A DNA stretch of 52,761 bases. Origin: Caryophanales bacterium. GTDB taxonomy: Bacteria > Bacillota > Bacilli > Bacillales > DSM-4216. Below the pieces are notes generated by a model. It did no database searches. It saw only the letters and a program-made list of their open reading frames with translations, and was not told the DNA's origin. The position numbers and the translations under genes were made by a program. Where the stretch lies: NCBI GenBank assembly GCA_014896555.1, contig JADBKC010000003.1, positions 1-52,761 on the forward strand, given 5' to 3'. Of this stretch, positions 35,173 to 44,799 are shown one piece after another (the stretch's first letter is position 1; each line of letters begins with the position of its first letter).

Positions 35173-37326
35173 TTATTGCTGTTTTACGTAATTTTCAGGT
35201 CTTGTTAAATGTATGACAAGCTCCGATCCTTTTTTCACTATTTCATTCGGCTTCATGTTTTGTTTTACCACATAGCCTTTTCCGCTCACACTCAGTTTCA
35301 AGCCTGCTAATTTCGCCACTTTTGTCACATCGCGCAAGGACCAACCCTTTAAGTCCGGAATCGTTAACGGTCCATCTGTTAACAGGATGACCTTTTCTCC
35401 TTCGAGAAGCGTTGTGGACGTTTCTGGATCCTGATTTTGAATAGTGGCTCCCTTTCCTAGCAAAACAGGCTCTAATCCTGCCTCTTTCACTTTTTGAACC
35501 GCATCTTCCGCATTCATTCCCGAATAATCATCGACTTTGATCGTTTTGGCTGAAATCTTGCGCTGCGGTTTAATATTTAAATACTGCAAACTGTTTTTCA
35601 TGACAGGATTAAAAATTTTGGCCACTGGGACCCCTCCCGTCTCATTTTTGAGATGGGGCTGCTGTACGGCCACATATACGATCAGCTGAGGATCATTCTT
35701 TGGTGCCATTCCTAAGAAAGAAAAAAGATAATTTTCCGCACCGCTTAAATAGCCGCCGCCATTAGGATTGGAAAGCTGAGCTGTTCCTGTTTTTCCTATC
35801 ACGTCATAGCCATCAATATTATAAATTTTTCCAGTTCCATTTTTCGCTGTTAAGACCGTACGCAAAATATCCCGAACTTCTTTTGCCGTATTGGAAGAGA
35901 TTGGTTTCCCCACTTCTTCAGGCTTTGTTTGTTTCACTATTTTATTCGTATTAGGATCGACGATTTTATCAATCACATACGGTTTCATCATTTTCCCATT
36001 ATTCGCAATGGCTGTAGCGCCTTGAACAAGCTGTAATGCTGTTACCGTCGTCCCTTGTCCGAAGGCCGTTGTCGCCTTTTCTACAGGATACCGGTATAAG
36101 ATATTTCCGGAAGCTTCATTTGGGAGGTCAATTCCTGTTTTCTTGCCAAAGCGGAAACGGTCCAAATATTCTCGGAACGTATCCGATCCCATCCTATCCA
36201 GCAAATGCACAAAGGCTACGTTGGAAGAACGCTGCACCCCTTCCAAATAAGTAATGGTACCCCAGCCTACTCCACCGTTATGATCACGTATGACGCTGGT
36301 TCCCACTTTATAGCTTCCAGATTTATAAGTTGCATTTGGTGAAAATACGCCTTCTTCCACTGCGGCCGCAAGCGTAAAAATTTTCATCACTGACCCAGGT
36401 TCATAAGCAGATTCCACGATCTCATTGCGCCAATTATCAGACAAACCTTCTCGTGATTCCAAATCGAAAGTAGGTCTTTGGCCCATTGCCAGTATTTGGC
36501 CGGTTTTTGGATCTGCAACAACAGCTATGATTTTAGTAGGATTGTATTCTTTCTCTACTGTGTTCAATGCATCTTCCAAAAATACTTGTATTTTAGAATC
36601 AAGCGTCAAATAAATATTATCGCCGTTCTTCGGTTCTTTCACCATTTCTTTTTTATTCGGCAATAAATATCCCCATAAATCACTCTCATATTGAATTTTT
36701 CCATTTCTGCCGCGTAAAAAGCGGTCATACGCTTTTTCGATTCCTAATTGTCCAATACTTTCGTCTGATTTTTCGTCGTTTTTGGCAAAACCAATTAAAT
36801 GCGAAGCGAATTTGCCGTTCGGATAAAATCGAGTTGAATCTCGCAAAAACACGATTCCGGGCAATTTTTCTTTTTCGATTTTTTCTTTTACATCATAGGA
36901 AAGGTTGCGGCCTGCATTGCCAAATTCAACTTGAAAAACCCCTTTTTTCGTTAAACGCTTGTAAATCTCTTTTTCATCCATATGAATATATTTGGCCAAT
37001 ATTTGGGCGGTTTTTTTCGGATTTGTGACATGATGTGGATTTTTTGGATCGCTTGTTGCCTTTTTATCCAGAATAGCCGCAAGCTTGTAAGTAACCGTAT
37101 CCTCAGCAATCACCTCTCCGTTGCGGTCATAAATGTTTCCGCGATGAGCAACCAATGTATCAGTTTTCATATATTTCTGCAACGCTTCGTTCGCCAACAC
37201 ATGACCGTCTACTTTTCCAGTAATCTCTATGTATAAAAAACGTACAAATAAGACAAAAAAGAGCATAGCGAAAATAACAAATAAAATCGCTGCTCCTTTT
37301 CGGATGTTTATTTGATTTCCATTCAT
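35173..37326 (-). CDS. pbpB: Division-specific class B penicillin-binding protein PBP2B
   Basis: PBP2B is the septal transpeptidase that works with FtsW. A membrane helix (AAILFVIFAMLFFVLFVRFLY) is followed by the dimerisation domain (VAHRGNIYDRNGEVIAEDT), the transpeptidase with YEPGSVMKIFTLA near residue 310, SSN and IGKTGTAQL, and two C-terminal PASTA domains (KTIKVDDYSGMNAEDAV; LTIPDLKGWSLRDVT). ATG 37326 follows the ftsL stop by one base (TAAAATG) and gives 717 residues, one more than B. subtilis. The ORF-track TTG start overlaps ftsL. Confidence 0.96.
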   Translation of the reverse strand: MNGNQINIRKGAAILFVIFAMLFFVLFVRFLYIEITGKVDGHVLANEALQKYMKTDTLVAHRGNIYDRNGEVIAEDTVTYKLAAILDKKATSDPKNPHHVTNPKKTAQILAKYIHMDEKEIYKRLTKKGVFQVEFGNAGRNLSYDVKEKIEKEKLPGIVFLRDSTRFYPNGKFASHLIGFAKNDEKSDESIGQLGIEKAYDRFLRGRNGKIQYESDLWGYLLPNKKEMVKEPKNGDNIYLTLDSKIQVFLEDALNTVEKEYNPTKIIAVVADPKTGQILAMGQRPTFDLESREGLSDNWRNEIVESAYEPGSVMKIFTLAAAVEEGVFSPNATYKSGSYKVGTSVIRDHNGGVGWGTITYLEGVQRSSNVAFVHLLDRMGSDTFREYLDRFRFGKKTGIDLPNEASGNILYRYPVEKATTAFGQGTTVTALQLVQGATAIANNGKMMKPYVIDKIVDPNTNKIVKQTKPEEVGKPISSNTAKEVRDILRTVLTAKNGTGKIYNIDGYDVIGKTGTAQLSNPNGGGYLSGAENYLFSFLGMAPKNDPQLIVYVAVQQPHLKNETGGVPVAKIFNPVMKNSLQYLNIKPQRKISAKTIKVDDYSGMNAEDAVQKVKEAGLEPVLLGKGATIQNQDPETSTTLLEGEKVILLTDGPLTIPDLKGWSLRDVTKVAKLAGLKLSVSGKGYVVKQNMKPNEIVKKGSELVIHLTRPENYVKQQ

Positions 37327-37327
37327 T

Positions 37328-37684
37328 TTACTGCACAACCTTAATGTTTTGTTGATTCAAGTTCAGTCCTTGTTGTTTTGCCTTTTCCCAGATTCTTTCA
37401 TATGTACTTTCTTCACTGATTTGCATTTTTAAATCCGTGTTCACTTTTTGCTGATTTTTCACTTTTGCTTCGATTTTTTGGATCTCCTTATTCGTTTGAT
37501 AAATGGCGGTTTCATTTGAAATGATTTTCACTGACAGCATACAAAAGAACAATGCAAAAACAACGATCATCACTTTTTCCCCCGGGGTCAGCCACCTTTT
37601 ATGGCGGCGGACTTTCCTTGGTGCTCCCGGTTTCCGTAGTTCCTTTTCCTCGAATGCTTGTACTTTTTGCACTACATTCGCCAT
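37328..37684 (-). CDS. ftsL: Cell division protein FtsL
   Basis: FtsL is a small bitopic divisome protein that pairs with DivIC and DivIB. After a basic cytoplasmic tail of about 33 residues there is one membrane helix (VMIVVFALFFCMLSVKII) and a heptad coiled coil (YQTNKEIQKIEAKVKNQQKVNTD). Length is 118 residues (B. subtilis 117). GGGGG precedes ATG 37684. The order rsmH-ftsL-pbpB is standard, and sequence conservation outside the topology is low, as usual for FtsL. Confidence 0.93.
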   Translation of the reverse strand: MANVVQKVQAFEEKELRKPGAPRKVRRHKRWLTPGEKVMIVVFALFFCMLSVKIISNETAIYQTNKEIQKIEAKVKNQQKVNTDLKMQISEESTYERIWEKAKQQGLNLNQQNIKVVQ

Positions 37685-37702
37685 CGTTTTCCCCCACTCA
37701 TT

Positions 37703-38644
37703 CTAAATTTTTTCTGCAATTCTTAGCTTCGCCGAACGGGCACGGTTGTTGCTCATGATTTCTGCTTCATTCGGTACAATGGGCTTTTTTGTGATAACTT
37801 TTAATTTCGGTCTGTATTCTTCTGGAAGTATAGGTAAACCCGGAGGTAAATCTGGACCTGAACTTAGCGATTTAAACATTTGCTTGCAAATACGGTCCTC
37901 TAATGAATGAAACGTGATGACACTTATTCGTCCCCCAGAATTCAATAATTCAACGGCATCGTTCAACGACTGTTCAAATGCGGATAACTCATCATTGACC
38001 GCAATTCTGACCGCCTGAAATACCCGCTTGGCAGGGTGTCCGCCTTTTCTTCGAGCAGGAGCCGGAATGGCTTCCTTGATTAGTTCCACAAGCTGGCCAG
38101 TCGTCTCAATCGGTGCTTGTTTTCGAGCTTCTTCAATGTTTCGGGCGATTGACTTGGAAAACTTTTCTTCCCCGTACCGGAAAAAGATTCGGACAAGGTC
38201 TTCGTAAGGCCATTCATTGACGATTTCATATGCCGTTCGTTCCGCATCAAGATCCATCCGCATATCAAGAGGGGCATCATGATGATAGCTGAATCCCCGC
38301 TCCGGCGTGTCTAGCTGGGGAGAGGAAACACCGAGGTCATATAAAATTCCGTCTACTTTATATAATCCAATCGACTCCAACTCTTGTTTGATGAATCGGA
38401 AGTTGCTTTTGACGAAGGTGATTTGATCTCGGTAAGCATTCAACTTTTCTTTGGCAAATTGCAGTGCCGTGGCATCTTGATCGAATGCAATTAATCGTCC
38501 TCTTTCAGACAATTTCGATGCTAAATAATGACTATGTCCTCCACCGCCAAGAGTGCAGTCGACATAAATGCCGTCGGGCCGAACATTTAGTCCGTCCACC
38601 GCCTCTTTTAATAAAACTGTTTCATGTACAAAATTCATTTCCAT
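37703..38644 (-). CDS. rsmH: 16S rRNA m4C1402 methyltransferase RsmH
   Basis: RsmH (MraW) N4-methylates C1402 of 16S rRNA with SAM. The SAM-binding motif is [16 protein letters not shown], followed by [19 protein letters not shown] with the catalytic region, and [11 protein letters not shown] and [15 protein letters not shown] near the C-terminus. Length is 313 residues. The ribosome site is weak for both ATG 38644 and ATG 38638, so the exact start is uncertain by two codons. It lies 14 bases after mraZ. Confidence 0.95.
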   Translation of the reverse strand: MEMNFVHETVLLKEAVDGLNVRPDGIYVDCTLGGGGHSHYLASKLSERGRLIAFDQDATALQFAKEKLNAYRDQITFVKSNFRFIKQELESIGLYKVDGILYDLGVSSPQLDTPERGFSYHHDAPLDMRMDLDAERTAYEIVNEWPYEDLVRIFFRYGEEKFSKSIARNIEEARKQAPIETTGQLVELIKEAIPAPARRKGGHPAKRVFQAVRIAVNDELSAFEQSLNDAVELLNSGGRISVITFHSLEDRICKQMFKSLSSGPDLPPGLPILPEEYRPKLKVITKKPIVPNEAEIMSNNRARSAKLRIAEKI

Positions 38645-38658
38645 CCATCCAATCGAAT

Positions 38659-39090
38659 CTAAATATCAAAATCCATCATATTCTCAGCGATCTCTGTAAA
38701 AGACTCTTCCGACTTTGCAAAATAGTCTTCCCAAATCGGTTTGCTCCAAATCTCTATTCGATTGGAAACTCCTAGAATCACACATTCTTTCTCCAATTGA
38801 GCGTATTGCAAAAGAGTTGAGGGAATATTTATTCTTCCTTGTTTGTCTAGTTCGCATTCCGTTGCTCCTGAAAAGAAAAATCTAGTGAAGCTTCGTGCGT
38901 CTTTTTTTGTTAGGGGCAGTGCTTTCAATTTTTCTTCTAATATCGACCATTCCTGAAGGGGGTATCCAAACAAACATTGATCCAATCCTCTCGTCAAAAC
39001 AAATGCTTCGCCAAGGTCTTCCCTAAATTTAGCGGGGATGATCAATCTTCCTTTTGCATCAATGCTATGTCGGTATTCCCCCATGAACAT
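38659..39090 (-). CDS. mraZ: Transcriptional regulator MraZ
   Basis: MraZ is an AbrB-like DNA-binding protein that represses the dcw cluster in Escherichia coli. The 143 residues contain two copies of the swapped-hairpin fold: [21 protein letters not shown] at the N-terminus and [23 protein letters not shown] in the second half. The protein ends [11 protein letters not shown] like B. subtilis MraZ. It is the first gene of the cluster and its promoter carries phased GTGG repeats (39100-39144) that are probably its own operator. Confidence 0.96.
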   Translation of the reverse strand: MFMGEYRHSIDAKGRLIIPAKFREDLGEAFVLTRGLDQCLFGYPLQEWSILEEKLKALPLTKKDARSFTRFFFSGATECELDKQGRINIPSTLLQYAQLEKECVILGVSNRIEIWSKPIWEDYFAKSEESFTEIAENMMDFDI

Positions 39091-39099
39091 GTCTAAACC

Positions 39100-39144
39100 C
39101 CACTTTCTAACCTAACTGTACCACATTCCCCCACTTTTCTCCAC
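39100..39144 (-). promoter_or_regulatory. Probable MraZ operator and mraZ promoter
   Basis: GTGG occurs on the minus strand at four positions with spacings of 10, 10 and 21 bases (CCAC at 39141, 39131, 39121 and 39100 on the plus strand). E. coli MraZ binds TGGG-type repeats with a 10-base period in front of its own gene. The third GTGG merges into TGGTACAGT, a possible extended -10 box, so bound MraZ would block RNA polymerase. The rest of the 408-base gap to bshC holds only the bshC terminator. Confidence 0.7.
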
Positions 39145-39461
39145 AACTAATTATTTCTTGAAACATTTAAGATTTCCTCTTTTTGAAAAAAAATTAAAAT
39201 CACCATCTGTTCGATTTAGATTTTCTATGTTCTTGTCTGTCTACACCACTGGTTCGTTCACACTTACCTTCTTTTCTACATCGAAGCGAAACATAATCCG
39301 GATAAGTTTTTCTTTCGATGATCGCTTTCTTTCTTCTTTTTATTACGAGGAATCGACAGTTGAAAAAACTAGATGCTGTCACATGTTGAATCATTCAGAA
39401 GTAGCGAAACGAAAATTAAAGTACAAATCCCTTTTCATCATGGACCGCTCCGTTCAAATAG

Positions 39462-39484
39462 AAAAAACCGGCCAAAGCCGGTTT
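39462..39484 (-). terminator. Terminator downstream of bshC
   Basis: AAACCGGCTTTGGCCGGTTTTTT on the minus strand (given in part: CCGGC, loop, GCCGG, six T) begins about 15 bases after the bshC stop. It isolates bshC from the mraZ promoter. Confidence 0.88.
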
Positions 39485-39498
39485 CAGTGAACGTGATT

Positions 39499-41127
39499 TC
39501 AAATTTTGACTAATTGATGAGTGCCGTCAAACGCAAATGGCAGTTCCAATAGATCCTGAATAAAGGAAATACCGTATTGATTCATAAAATAAAAAAGATT
39601 CCACACTCTTTCTTGAGGGCCGCCGTTCGGATGAAGGCTGTTTTCGATACGGTCGTATTTTTGAAGGATGGCTTGATGTTTGACCATGAGGTTTTGGTCG
39701 GTTTTTTTCTGAAGATAATCCAGCTGCCGCAAATGAAGTTCAAGATTTTTTTCCACAAGAGAAAAAGTTCCTAACTCCATTTTGCGGGCTCTCTCTTTTA
39801 TTTTTTCATACTGCTCCAATAAACCCTCTTTCGTAGACTCGATCAAATCGTGGAAAGTATCGTCCCGTACCGTGTCCCAATATTTATTTTTTTCGCTTGA
39901 TACGCCCGATTCAATCGCTGTTTTGACATCTATTCCTAATACTTCAAGATCTCTGGCCACACTTCTCTCTAGAAGGGTAATATTTAAGCGCGGAAGGATC
40001 GGCGGCAGCTTCATATTCAAAAACTCAAAAGCTAGTTTTAATTCCGCCCAATAAGCAATTTCACCAGGCCCCGCTATAAATGCCAGCGTTGGAAACAGCT
40101 GTTCTTGCATGATCGGTCTCGTGACCACATTATTGCTGAAACAATGTGGTTCTGTTTTCAGTCGATCGAGCAAATGATCCATGCTAATCTCTATTTCGCC
40201 GTTTTTACCGGTAAACCGTTCCTTTTCTTTTTTGTATTCAAGCAAAATTCGTTCTCCACATTCGTAAAGAAAAAGGTTTGCCGCTTCTTCACTCAATTCG
40301 ATCATTTTAGAAAATCCAGCTTGTCGAATGATCGATTGCTGCTCTAGCACTTTTTCCGTAATGCTCTTATTTTCATAGATCATATGCCGAAAATAAGGGA
40401 TTTCCAATTTGCGCAGCGGCTCAAATGCTGAATCTATCAACAAAAGACCGTATTGGCTAAATAATTGGGCGATCAGGCAGCGAAAAAAATCAGCAATGGT
40501 ATTCGAACGTTCAATGGCTTCCCGAAGCAAGTTAAGCAGACCGTTTGTATGCTCTGTTTCTCCGAACTGCCGTATAATCCCTTCGACCCACTTTTGCATC
40601 GTTATTTTATCAAAAGAGATATCAGAAACCATTTTTTTTTCTAAAATTCTTTCCGGATAAGAGATCTTTTCCATTTTCGTTCCTTTTTGAACATAGAGAT
40701 GATTAACTTCCAAGAAATCATGATCCTCTCCAGCGATCCAAAAAACAGGAATGACAGGTACTCCCAGTTTTTCCTCCTGTAAGCCGGCAAAACGAATAAC
40801 GGAAATAATTTTATGAATGGTGTAAAGAGGACCTGTCAATAGCCCCGCCTGCTGGCCACCCAAAACCACCGCTGAATTTGGGAGTTTAAGCTTATGAATA
40901 GATCGCTGAACGGCGGGAATATGTAAAAAATCTTCCATATATTCTTCCACGCAACTAGCTATTTCATTTCGCAGGAATGTCCGGTTTTCAAGTTCTCTCA
41001 GTCTTTTTTCAAATACATGTTCATCAGATAAACGATAATGAAAAAAATCCACAACCGGCTTTTCCTGTTTTAAGTATGATGAAGCAAATAAGTTGATTGC
41101 TGGAATTTGAATGCTTTCCAGTTCCAT
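39499..41127 (-). CDS. bshC: Bacillithiol biosynthesis cysteine-adding enzyme BshC
   Basis: BshC is thought to add cysteine to glucosaminyl-malate in the last step of bacillithiol synthesis. Conserved blocks are VVLGGQQAGLLTGPLYTIHK (nucleotide-binding-like), PVFWIAGEDHDFLEVNH and FIAGPGEIAYWAEL. From ATG 41127 the protein is 542 residues (B. subtilis YllA 539); AAGGGGAG lies 9 bases upstream. The ORF-track start 27 codons earlier is not supported. A C-terminal coiled coil (MELGTFSLVEKNLELHLRQL) is also typical. It is 84 bases downstream of panE. Confidence 0.94.
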   Translation of the reverse strand: MELESIQIPAINLFASSYLKQEKPVVDFFHYRLSDEHVFEKRLRELENRTFLRNEIASCVEEYMEDFLHIPAVQRSIHKLKLPNSAVVLGGQQAGLLTGPLYTIHKIISVIRFAGLQEEKLGVPVIPVFWIAGEDHDFLEVNHLYVQKGTKMEKISYPERILEKKMVSDISFDKITMQKWVEGIIRQFGETEHTNGLLNLLREAIERSNTIADFFRCLIAQLFSQYGLLLIDSAFEPLRKLEIPYFRHMIYENKSITEKVLEQQSIIRQAGFSKMIELSEEAANLFLYECGERILLEYKKEKERFTGKNGEIEISMDHLLDRLKTEPHCFSNNVVTRPIMQEQLFPTLAFIAGPGEIAYWAELKLAFEFLNMKLPPILPRLNITLLERSVARDLEVLGIDVKTAIESGVSSEKNKYWDTVRDDTFHDLIESTKEGLLEQYEKIKERARKMELGTFSLVEKNLELHLRQLDYLQKKTDQNLMVKHQAILQKYDRIENSLHPNGGPQERVWNLFYFMNQYGISFIQDLLELPFAFDGTHQLVKI

Positions 41128-41211
41128 ATATATGTACTCCCCTTCTTCAGACATGTCGTTTTTATATGCTGTGTTTATGGAAAATTCGAAAATAATCCAT
41201 ATCGGCAAAAA

Positions 41212-42132
41212 TCAATGACCGTGGTCCAAATGACTCTCCAGCCCTTTTATTATCCAATAAAATGTTTGAATCATAGGAGTGCTGATTTGTTTTTGTTCCG
41301 CTATCTTTAAAACATATCCTAAAATGGCATCAATTTCTGTTTTTCTCCCATTCTCTAAATCGATCAGCATAGAGGAACGGTTTTCCGCCGTCTTTCGAAT
41401 AATATCCAACACTTTGTTGAATATGTCATCCGATTTATATTCTGGAAACACGGATACCAGTTCCGTAAACATGGACGTTAACAGCTGATAATAATACGGA
41501 TTTTTGATTAATTCTCCATTTGGAACTTTCAAAACAGCCGATAGCGGATTGATCATAGCATTGGCAAATAGCTTTGCCAACAGCATTTTTCGATAATTTT
41601 GATGAAATTGGAAAGGAAACGATCCATCAGTGTGCGACACAAATTTCTCAAGAAATGGCTGCGACCCCCGATAAACCGACACATTGGTCATTCCCCTTCC
41701 CCTCACTCGGACGATCGTATCTTGTTCTTTCAAAACACCGTGTTCGACTGTTCCTAAATAGATGTTTTTTTGAGGAAGCTGTTCCAAAAGAAAAAGATGA
41801 CCCATCCCATTTTGCAAAAACAACAATGAGACATCTGGTGATAATTGACGGAAAAATGGGACCATCCCTTGTAAATGATATTGTTTCACAGCAACCAATA
41901 AGAAAGTCTCATCAATCAAATCCGCATCGGGCAACTGTTTGGCACATACGAGTTCTCTTTGTTCACGGCCATTTTCCTTTAAGGCAATTCCTTCTTCTAG
42001 AATGGCCTTACTTTGTCTAGCTGTTCTTGTATAAACGGTTACTGGAAGCCATTTTGATAGATTGGCGGCATAAAATAGTCCAATAGATCCACCGCCGATC
42101 ACACCGATTTTCATTTCATTTTTTACATCCAT
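41212..42132 (-). CDS. panE: 2-dehydropantoate 2-reductase family protein
   Basis: PanE reduces ketopantoate with NADPH in pantothenate synthesis. The N-terminal Rossmann motif MKIGVIGGGSIGLFYAANL, the central VKQYH and LLFLQNGMGH blocks (the latter containing the conserved Asn), and the helical C-terminal domain (KLFANAMINPLSAVLKVPNGEL) fit. Length is about 306 residues. B. subtilis has two such enzymes; this is the ylbQ position. ATG 42132 (GGGGA 7 bases upstream) and 42135 are both possible. The substrate is assigned by family; paralogues of this fold exist. Confidence 0.88.
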   Translation of the reverse strand: MDVKNEMKIGVIGGGSIGLFYAANLSKWLPVTVYTRTARQSKAILEEGIALKENGREQRELVCAKQLPDADLIDETFLLVAVKQYHLQGMVPFFRQLSPDVSLLFLQNGMGHLFLLEQLPQKNIYLGTVEHGVLKEQDTIVRVRGRGMTNVSVYRGSQPFLEKFVSHTDGSFPFQFHQNYRKMLLAKLFANAMINPLSAVLKVPNGELIKNPYYYQLLTSMFTELVSVFPEYKSDDIFNKVLDIIRKTAENRSSMLIDLENGRKTEIDAILGYVLKIAEQKQISTPMIQTFYWIIKGLESHLDHGH

Positions 42133-42322
42133 CATCCATTCCCCGTCCTCTGGACTCTGCTATTATTCTCTTTCTTTTTGTCCATGATATCACTTTTCCA
42201 ATGTCTGATTTCATCGATCAATTGATCTTTTCTTCACTTTACAAACATTTTATCAAAAATGCCAAACTTTTAATAACCATTTTTCACCGCCGGATGTTAT
42301 CTGGATAGAAAAGAAGAAAACG

Positions 42323-42352
42323 TTTACTTAATTAAATCTATTCATATATAAT
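42323..42352 (+). promoter_or_regulatory. Candidate sigma-A promoter of ylbP
   Basis: TTTACT, 18 bases and TATAAT lie on the plus strand about 90 bases before ylbP. The rest of the 310-base gap to panE is A+T-rich and includes the small inverted repeat ATGATTC/GAATCAT near 42381-42413; nothing else was seen. Confidence 0.55.
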
Positions 42353-42442
42353 AAAATTAAAAAATAGACTCAAAACATTTCATATGATTCTTTTCACCTG
42401 TATAGATGAATCATCCCTCAATAAACAAGGAGGTTTTCGCCT

Positions 42443-42901
42443 ATGACAGTAAAAGTAGAAAATTTAAAAGTAAATTTCAAAACATTAGAGGAGTTCACTC
42501 AGTTTAAAGAATACGGACTTCAAGAACTTTCCATGCTGGAGGAATTAGAATATTCCTTAGTAGAAGACGCGGCTGCTTCCCCTTTTTACGGAATCTACTT
42601 TGGAGACAAATTGGTTGCGCGTATGTGCTTGTATGTAAAAGATGGCCACTTTGATGACGCCTTCCAAGGCTATGATAAGCATCTGGAAATTTGGAAGTTG
42701 GAAGTGCTTCCACAATACCAATTTAAAGGATATGGACGTATGCTTGTAGACTATGCCAAACACTTCAATTTGCCGATTGTGACAAGACCCCGTGTAAAAT
42801 CTCAAGATTTTTGGATAAAAATGGGGTTCCAATCATTATCGAAAGACTCTTCTCGTCTTGTTTGGATTCCCCATTCCATCATCACAAAAAAAATCAGCTG
42901 A
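42443..42901 (+). CDS. ylbP: GNAT-family N-acetyltransferase YlbP
   Basis: This protein of 152 residues is a GCN5-type acetyltransferase of unknown substrate. The acetyl-CoA site is LEVLPQYQFKGYGRMLVDYAK, a Gln/Arg-x-x-Gly-x-Gly/Ala variant, preceded by SPFYGIYFGDKLVARMCLY. AAGGAGG lies before ATG 42443. It is one of only four minority-strand genes here and is flanked by panE and ylbO, both on the other strand. Confidence 0.88.
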   Translation: MTVKVENLKVNFKTLEEFTQFKEYGLQELSMLEELEYSLVEDAAASPFYGIYFGDKLVARMCLYVKDGHFDDAFQGYDKHLEIWKLEVLPQYQFKGYGRMLVDYAKHFNLPIVTRPRVKSQDFWIKMGFQSLSKDSSRLVWIPHSIITKKIS

Positions 42902-42962
42902 TGAAAAGAGAGGCGGATTCAATGGTTCCCCATTTGATCCGTCCTTCTTTTCATTTTGCCGT

Positions 42963-43508
42963 TTAGTTTTGCTCATCTACCGCCAATTTTCTTGCCCTCT
43001 CCATAATATACAGAAGCGAGCGGTAATCCTCTTCCAACTGCTCGTATTTGGTTTTCAGCTGTTCGTATTGTTTCTTTTCTTCATCCATCTTCGCTGTCAA
43101 TGCCTCTATTTCCTTTTCTAGCAATTGTTTTTCTTTAACAACCTGATCACATTGGTCAGCCTTCTTTAGCTTTTCGGTCAAATAAGCAATCATTTCGTCA
43201 ACATTTTGTGTAACAGTGCTCTTCAAATTAGAGCTTGCTAAAGAATCGTCAGTAGATATCCTTTCTTTTAAAAGCTCTTTTTTTACTTGTTTTCGCTGCT
43301 TTTTAGCTAGTTCAATTCCTGATTGATATTGTTTCCTTACATAAGAGTTCCAGCGAAAGCCACAAGCAGCTGCTGTTCGGGAAAGCTTTTTGCCAACTTC
43401 TTCAAAAGCTTTTAATTGCGTGCTTCCGTCTCGAATATGACGCAATACCACTTCTGCTAATAAAACATCTTCATCTTGAGTCCAAGCATCTTGACGCATT
43501 GCAGACAA
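42963..43508 (-). CDS. ylbO: RsfA-family prespore-type transcription factor YlbO
   Basis: YlbO belongs to the RsfA family, which modulates sporulation transcription. The Myb/SANT-like N-terminal domain [18 protein letters not shown]...[18 protein letters not shown] is very conserved, and the C-terminal half is a long coiled coil ([20 protein letters not shown]). The ORF track starts at 43622, but TTG 43508 after GGGGGG and a 6-base spacer gives 181 residues and aligns the N-terminus with B. subtilis. The extension upstream has no family similarity. Confidence 0.9.
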   Translation of the reverse strand: MSAMRQDAWTQDEDVLLAEVVLRHIRDGSTQLKAFEEVGKKLSRTAAACGFRWNSYVRKQYQSGIELAKKQRKQVKKELLKERISTDDSLASSNLKSTVTQNVDEMIAYLTEKLKKADQCDQVVKEKQLLEKEIEALTAKMDEEKKQYEQLKTKYEQLEEDYRSLLYIMERARKLAVDEQN

Positions 43509-43942
43509 GTCTATCCCCCCACTATCACTATCGGTTAATCGAGCCGCAAAAACCGCAAAATCGGCCCTCAAGCTTTTGCTTCCACAAATAGCCGGTAGTA
43601 GTTCCGCTTTATAGTAATACATATGTAGGTAGTAGAAGTGATAGACTGTTTCAAATTCAAATTCCCTTTTTTTATTTCGAAAGGCTTATACCTAATACTA
43701 TTTCCGTTCTGTTGCTGCTTCTTATTTCTTTGGTGAATCGCTTATTCCTTTTGTAAAAGGCAGGTAACATTAGATGAGTTTTCCCGAAAAATCAAATTTC
43801 TTTTTGCCGAAGATGTTACAGAGGAAAAGAATCAGAAATTCACTTTGAGCTTCTTTCAAACTCCGTGTCACTATGTACACCTTTGTGCGAAACAAACCAG
43901 TGCTGCTTTCATGGCTTATAGACTGCCTCTATTAAAGAGTAC
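43509..43942. other. Intergenic region between ylbO and rpmF
   Basis: About 430 bases lie between ylbO and the rpmF terminator. The region is A+T-rich and should hold the ylbO promoter, but no promoter pair was clear enough to report. No coding sequence with a ribosome site and no structured RNA was seen. Confidence 0.5.
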
Positions 43943-43978
43943 AAAAAACGCGAAGGATATGTATCCTTCGCATTTTTT
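43943..43978 (-). terminator. Terminator downstream of rpmF
   Basis: GCGAAGGATA and its reverse complement form a perfect stem of about ten pairs with a tiny loop, followed by six T residues on the minus strand a few bases after the rpmF stop. A-tracts on the other side make it potentially bidirectional. Confidence 0.93.
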
Positions 43979-43983
43979 GAACA

Positions 43984-44157
43984 TTATTTATTCACAACTT
44001 CTTTTCCTTTGTAAGTTCCACATGATGGACATACACGGTGAGCAAGTTTCATTTCACCGCAGTTTGGGCATTCTACCATTCCTGGTACTTGCAATTTATA
44101 ATGAGTACGACGTTTGTTTTTTCTTGTTTTAGATGTTCTTCTGAAAGGTACTGCCAT
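43984..44157 (-). CDS. rpmF: Ribosomal protein bL32
   Basis: bL32 is a small protein of the 50S subunit. From ATG 44157 it has 57 residues: the basic N-terminus [20 protein letters not shown] and a zinc ribbon with CPNCGE and CPSCGTY. All four Cys are kept, so this is the zinc-bound form. AAGGAGG stands directly upstream; the ORF-track start ten codons earlier overlaps it. It is co-transcribed with ylbN, as in most bacteria. Confidence 0.97.
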   Translation of the reverse strand: MAVPFRRTSKTRKNKRRTHYKLQVPGMVECPNCGEMKLAHRVCPSCGTYKGKEVVNK

Positions 44158-44221
44158 TTTTTCCACCTCCTTAAAGAGAGTTATCATCTATGAAGGCCAG
44201 AATAAGCTGGTTCTTCTCGGT

Positions 44222-44743
44222 TTATTTGTCATCTGCAAAAAGATCAGCCAGCTTTGCCAAGCGGGGATCTATTTTTTCACTCTGTTCTTGAAGAAGTTGA
44301 TCCTCTGTTAACAGCTTCCAATCCTTCCCTGAAGGAAGTTCTTTTTTCTTGGCTTCTTCACTAATCACTTGCATCGGTACTTCCGATAATAACATTTCTT
44401 TTATGACAGGCAACAAATCCAATGTGTCTCCTTGAACCTTATGGACATCTTCATCTTCCCAATCCTGTCTGGACCATTCTTTTAAAACGTATGTCTCGGT
44501 TGAATCGATAGCAAATGGGTATGGAACATCCACCAACGTCCGAGCACACGGCAGAATAAATTGACCCTTCACATGGAGATGAAACGCCACTTTTTCTGCA
44601 CTAATATCAGCTCTTCCCGTAATATGTACGGGTGAAAGATCACGGATTTGTTCATCCATTTGTTTTAATTCCGGTATCTCTACCGTCTCGTCAATGATAA
44701 AGTCATCACGATTTTTTCGCAATTGTGCAATGGACCACTTCAA
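44222..44743 (-). CDS. ylbN: YceD/DUF177 family protein YlbN
   Basis: YceD proteins are encoded before rpmF across bacteria and plants and act in 23S rRNA or large-subunit maturation. Motifs are the central VKGQFILPCARTLVDVPYPF and the C-terminal DPRLAKLADLF. TTG 44743 after GAGGTG gives 173 residues and begins LKWSIAQL like the B. subtilis protein. The ORF-track GTG three codons earlier overlaps the ribosome site. A consensus promoter lies 28 bases upstream. Confidence 0.92.
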   Translation of the reverse strand: MKWSIAQLRKNRDDFIIDETVEIPELKQMDEQIRDLSPVHITGRADISAEKVAFHLHVKGQFILPCARTLVDVPYPFAIDSTETYVLKEWSRQDWEDEDVHKVQGDTLDLLPVIKEMLLSEVPMQVISEEAKKKELPSGKDWKLLTEDQLLQEQSEKIDPRLAKLADLFADDK

Positions 44744-44770
44744 AAAAATCACCTCAAGGCAACAGAAATA

Positions 44771-44799
44771 ATTATATATTCCCCTTATATGATTGTCAA
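44771..44799 (-). promoter_or_regulatory. Sigma-A promoter of ylbN-rpmF
   Basis: TTGACA, 17 bases and TATAAT are a perfect consensus match on the minus strand, fitting the high output needed for a ribosomal protein gene. Confidence 0.93.

Noticed and set aside
39158-39490. 110-codon plus-strand ORF between mraZ and bshC
   Set aside because: It runs through the bshC terminator, has no good ribosome site and resembles no family I know.
42381-42413. Inverted repeat ATGATTC/GAATCAT before ylbP
   Set aside because: Seven pairs around a 17-base loop in A+T-rich DNA can occur by chance; no T tract or known operator match.
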